Origin: CAYPHJ01 sp964410485
Lineage (GTDB): Bacteria; Desulfobacterota; Binatia; UBA9968
NCBI GenBank assembly: GCA_964410485.1
Contig: CAYPHJ010000185.1
Span: forward strand, 1 to 5,713
Direction: 5' to 3'
DNA length: 5,713 nt
Shown: piece by piece, positions 5,705 to 5,713 of the stretch
How the letters are laid out: the number at the start of each line of letters is the position of its first letter
How positions within the stretch are numbered: the stretch's first letter is position 1
Program-made: the position numbers and the translations under genes
The notes under the pieces: generated by a model
Seen by the model: only the letters and a program-made list of their open reading frames with translations
What the model was told of the DNA's origin: nothing
Database searches by the model: none

Positions 5705-5713
5705 ACATCAACT

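Noticed and set aside
1..5713. CRISPR arrays, tRNA or rRNA genes, insertion sequence ends
   Set aside because: No regularly spaced repeats, cloverleaf-like sequence, transposase frame or terminal inverted repeat pair was seen on either strand.

Overview
The window looks like accessory, catabolism-related DNA from a fairly GC-rich Gram-negative bacterium, probably a proteobacterium or a relative. The evidence is a full set of TRAP transporter proteins, a Sec-exported periplasmic solute-binding protein, purine-rich Shine-Dalgarno sites and GC-rich codon use. There is no rRNA, tRNA or housekeeping gene, so a finer taxonomic call is not justified.

Layout. At the left edge (1-89, minus strand) a gene with a strong ribosome binding site and a signal-peptide-like N-terminus runs out of the window. 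Just upstream of it on the same strand (about 171-510) is the decayed 5' end of an amidohydrolase-family gene. It keeps a recognisable N-terminus and its own ribosome binding site, but it is broken by several frameshifts and lacks its 3' part. Positions 532-906 hold no convincing gene; they contain a perfect 7-bp inverted repeat and lead into the transporter operon. On the plus strand, dctQ (907-1419) and dctM (1419-2732) encode the small and large membrane subunits of a TRAP transporter, with overlapping stop and start codons. The matching periplasmic binding protein dctP (2859-3869) is on the opposite strand, convergent with dctQM, with a stem-loop at its stop codon.

Right of dctP, on the minus strand, are an intergenic stretch, a small unrecognised ORF (4101-4373) and a 357-aa protein with six Asp-box (BNR) repeats (4467-5540). 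The small ORF shares the reading frame of the BNR gene: the frame stays open from the BNR gene's amber stop to 4101. The upstream region of the BNR gene contains several short inverted repeats, including a perfect 8-bp pair at 5680-5704.

How it works together. DctP would capture an organic acid or similar anion in the periplasm and pass it to DctQM, which imports it using an ion gradient. The substrate cannot be read from the sequence. The amidohydrolase remnant and the Asp-box protein suggest that the locus once served, or still serves, uptake and breakdown of a particular compound, but this is inference from neighbourhood. No clearly new biological system was found. The points most worth checking are the eroded amidohydrolase, the convergent placement of dctP and the in-frame ORF after the BNR gene.
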